From Aeromicrobium sp. (lineage in GTDB: Bacteria > Actinomycetota > Actinomycetes > Propionibacteriales > Nocardioidaceae), in NCBI GenBank assembly GCA_023254755.1, contig JALRKU010000036.1, positions 1 through 6,632 of the forward strand: 6,632 nt of DNA, read 5' to 3'. Made by a program: the position numbers and the translations under genes. The notes below the pieces were generated by a model. It did not search any database. It had not been told where the DNA came from and was given only the letters and a program-made list of their open reading frames with translations. Below, piece after piece: positions 5,278 to 6,632 of the stretch. How positions within the stretch are numbered: the first letter of the stretch is position 1; the number at the start of each line of letters is the position of its first letter.

Positions 5278-6632
5278 GTGGAAGAAGTGCCGCGTGCCGG
5301 TGAAGTACATCGTGACGCCGGCCGCCTTGGCGGCCTCGATCGTCTCGTCGTCACGGACCGAGCCACCCGGCTGCACGATCGCGCGCACGCCGGCCTCGAT
5401 GAGGATCCCGGGACCGTCGGCGAACGGGAAGAACGCGTCGGACGCCGCGACCGAACCGGTCGCCCTCTCGTCGCCGGCACGCTCCACCGCCAGGCGGCAC
5501 GAGTCGACCCGGTTGACTTGCCCCATGCCGATGCCCACCGACGCGCCGTCCTTGGCCAGCAGGATCGCGTTGGACTTGACCGCGCGGCACGCCTTCCACG
5601 CGAACGCCAGGTCGGCCAGCGTGGCCGCGTCGGCCGCCTCGCCGGCCGCGAGGGTCCACGCCGACGGGTCGTCGCCGCCGTTCTCCACGTCACCGTCGTG
5701 GCCCGCGTCGACGCGGTCGGTCTGCTGCAGGAGGACGCCGCCGCTGACCGGGCGCAGCTCGACACCGCCGTCGCCGGGCAGGTCGGCCCGGAGGATGCGG
5801 ATGTTCTTCTTGCCCTGCAGCACCTCGACGGCACCGGGCTCGTAGTCGGGCGCCACGATGACCTCGGTGAACACCTCGGCCACCTGCTGAGCCATCGCGA
5901 CCGAGACGGGACGGTTCGCGGCGATGACGCCACCGAACGCCGACACGGGATCGCACGCGTGCGCCCGCGCGTGGGCCTCCGCGATGTCGGACCCGATCGC
6001 GATCCCGCAGGGGTTGGCGTGCTTGATGATGGCGACGGCCGGACCGTCGAAGTCCGCCGCGGCGCGGCGGGCCGCGTCGGTGTCGACGTAGTTGTTGTAC
6101 GACATCTCCTTGCCGTGCAGCTGTTCGGCGGCGGCCAGGCCCGTGCCGGAGCCGTCGGAGTAGATCGCCGCCCCCTGGTGGGGGTTCTCTCCGTACCGCA
6201 GCACGGCCGACCGCTCCCAGGTCGCGCCCAGGAAGTCGGGCCACTGGTCGCCTGCGGGGTCGGGCGCGTACGACGACGCGAACCACGAGGCCACCGCGAC
6301 GTCGTACGCCGCGGTGTGCGCGAACGCGCGCGCCGCGAGCCGCTTGCGCTGCTCGAGGGTGAAGCCGCCGTCGGCCAGTGCGGCCCGGACGTCGGCGTAG
6401 GAGTCAGGTGACACCACGACCGCGACGCTCGGGTGGTTCTTGGCCGCCGCCCGGACCATCGACGGGCCGCCGATGTCGATCTGCTCGACGCACTCGTCGA
6501 CACCGGCGCCCGAGGCGACCGTCTGCGTGAAGGGGTACAGGTTCACCACGACGAGCTCGAAGGCCGCAATGCCGTGCTCATCGAGCTGGCGGGCGTGGGC
6601 ATCCTTGCGCAGATCGGCGAGCAGGCCCCCGT
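5275..6632 (-). CDS. purH: Bifunctional AICAR formyltransferase / IMP cyclohydrolase PurH (N-terminus outside window)
   Basis: PurH catalyses the last two steps of IMP synthesis: formyl transfer from 10-formyl-THF to AICAR, then ring closure, in the cytosol. The window holds 451 residues (codons from 6630 down to TGA 5277-5275) of a usual 515-530, so only the first part of the MGS-like cyclohydrolase domain is missing. Visible in order are GGLLAD and VVVNLYPF of the cyclohydrolase domain, DIGGPSMVRAAAKNHPSVAVV, then the transformylase domain with LRYGENPHQGAAIY, SYNNYVDTDAA, KHANPCGIA with the catalytic Lys-His pair (codons 6024-6019), DPVSAFGGVIAANRPV, VKSNAILLAKDG, GQVNRVDSCRLA, ASDAFFPFADG and the final GVTMYFTGTRHFFH. 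A GTG near 6549 could be mistaken for the start, but conserved PurH sequence continues past it to the window edge. It ends by overlapping the EamA start by one base, which implies cotranscription. It uses the product of FolD, encoded about 3.3 kb away. Confidence 0.97.
   Translation of the reverse strand, partial: GGLLADLRKDAHARQLDEHGIAAFELVVVNLYPFTQTVASGAGVDECVEQIDIGGPSMVRAAAKNHPSVAVVVSPDSYADVRAALADGGFTLEQRKRLAARAFAHTAAYDVAVASWFASSYAPDPAGDQWPDFLGATWERSAVLRYGENPHQGAAIYSDGSGTGLAAAEQLHGKEMSYNNYVDTDAARRAAADFDGPAVAIIKHANPCGIAIGSDIAEAHARAHACDPVSAFGGVIAANRPVSVAMAQQVAEVFTEVIVAPDYEPGAVEVLQGKKNIRILRADLPGDGGVELRPVSGGVLLQQTDRVDAGHDGDVENGGDDPSAWTLAAGEAADAATLADLAFAWKACRAVKSNAILLAKDGASVGIGMGQVNRVDSCRLAVERAGDERATGSVAASDAFFPFADGPGILIEAGVRAIVQPGGSVRDDETIEAAKAAGVTMYFTGTRHFFH

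Noticed and set aside
5278..6411. A 377-residue plus-strand frame opposite purH
   Set aside because: It is antisense to a strongly conserved gene, has Arg/Gly/Val-rich composition typical of high-GC shadow frames, and shows no recognisable domain.
4803..6503. A 566-residue minus-strand frame overlapping purH and EamA
   Set aside because: It is a Ser/Arg/Thr-rich low-complexity shadow frame of purH; the real PurH motifs lie in another frame of the same strand.

Overview
The window is high-GC DNA (roughly 70% by eye) with long shadow reading frames on both strands, GTG starts and a chromosomal gene neighbourhood typical of Actinomycetota. The purH, folD, DUF3017 and mdh set, with protein sequences of actinobacterial type, suggests a member of the Propionibacteriales (perhaps Nocardioidaceae). 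That family placement is an impression, not a computed result. No tRNA, rRNA, CRISPR array, insertion sequence or phage gene was seen. No stretch longer than about 155 bases lacks a gene.

Layout, left to right. Positions 1-692 (+) hold the 3' two-thirds of malate dehydrogenase (mdh). Its last codons and stop lie in a short tandem repeat, and a pair of hairpins follows at 802-849 between mdh and the convergent leftward genes. Positions 848-1994 (-) hold folD followed by a small three-helix DUF3017 membrane protein, separated by 1 nt. Positions 2027-4375 (+) hold three rightward genes: a YbaK-domain protein with a probably leaderless start, an AIF-like FAD/NAD(P) oxidoreductase, and a DJ-1/PfpI protein whose start overlaps the oxidoreductase stop (ATGA). 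Positions 4372-6632 (-) hold purH, running off the right edge, and directly downstream of it an EamA/DMT transporter that is coupled by a TGATG overlap but broken by a one-base frameshift at its midpoint.

The housekeeping genes connect metabolically. FolD makes 10-formyl-THF, PurH uses it for the penultimate step of IMP synthesis, and malate dehydrogenase is a TCA enzyme. In many actinobacteria purH and folD are close neighbours. Here a rightward YbaK-oxidoreductase-DJ-1 block and the EamA gene lie between them, which looks like an accessory insertion into a conserved neighbourhood. The oxidoreductase and DJ-1 genes probably act together in redox or electrophile stress, but their substrate cannot be read from sequence.

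I did not find a convincing new biological system. The most interesting items are the convergent DJ-1/EamA junction, where both stop codons share one CTAG inside the loop of a 13-bp hairpin built from the two coding ends; the EamA frameshift at the domain boundary; the tandemly copied mdh terminus; and the YbaK protein that seems to lack the usual catalytic lysine.
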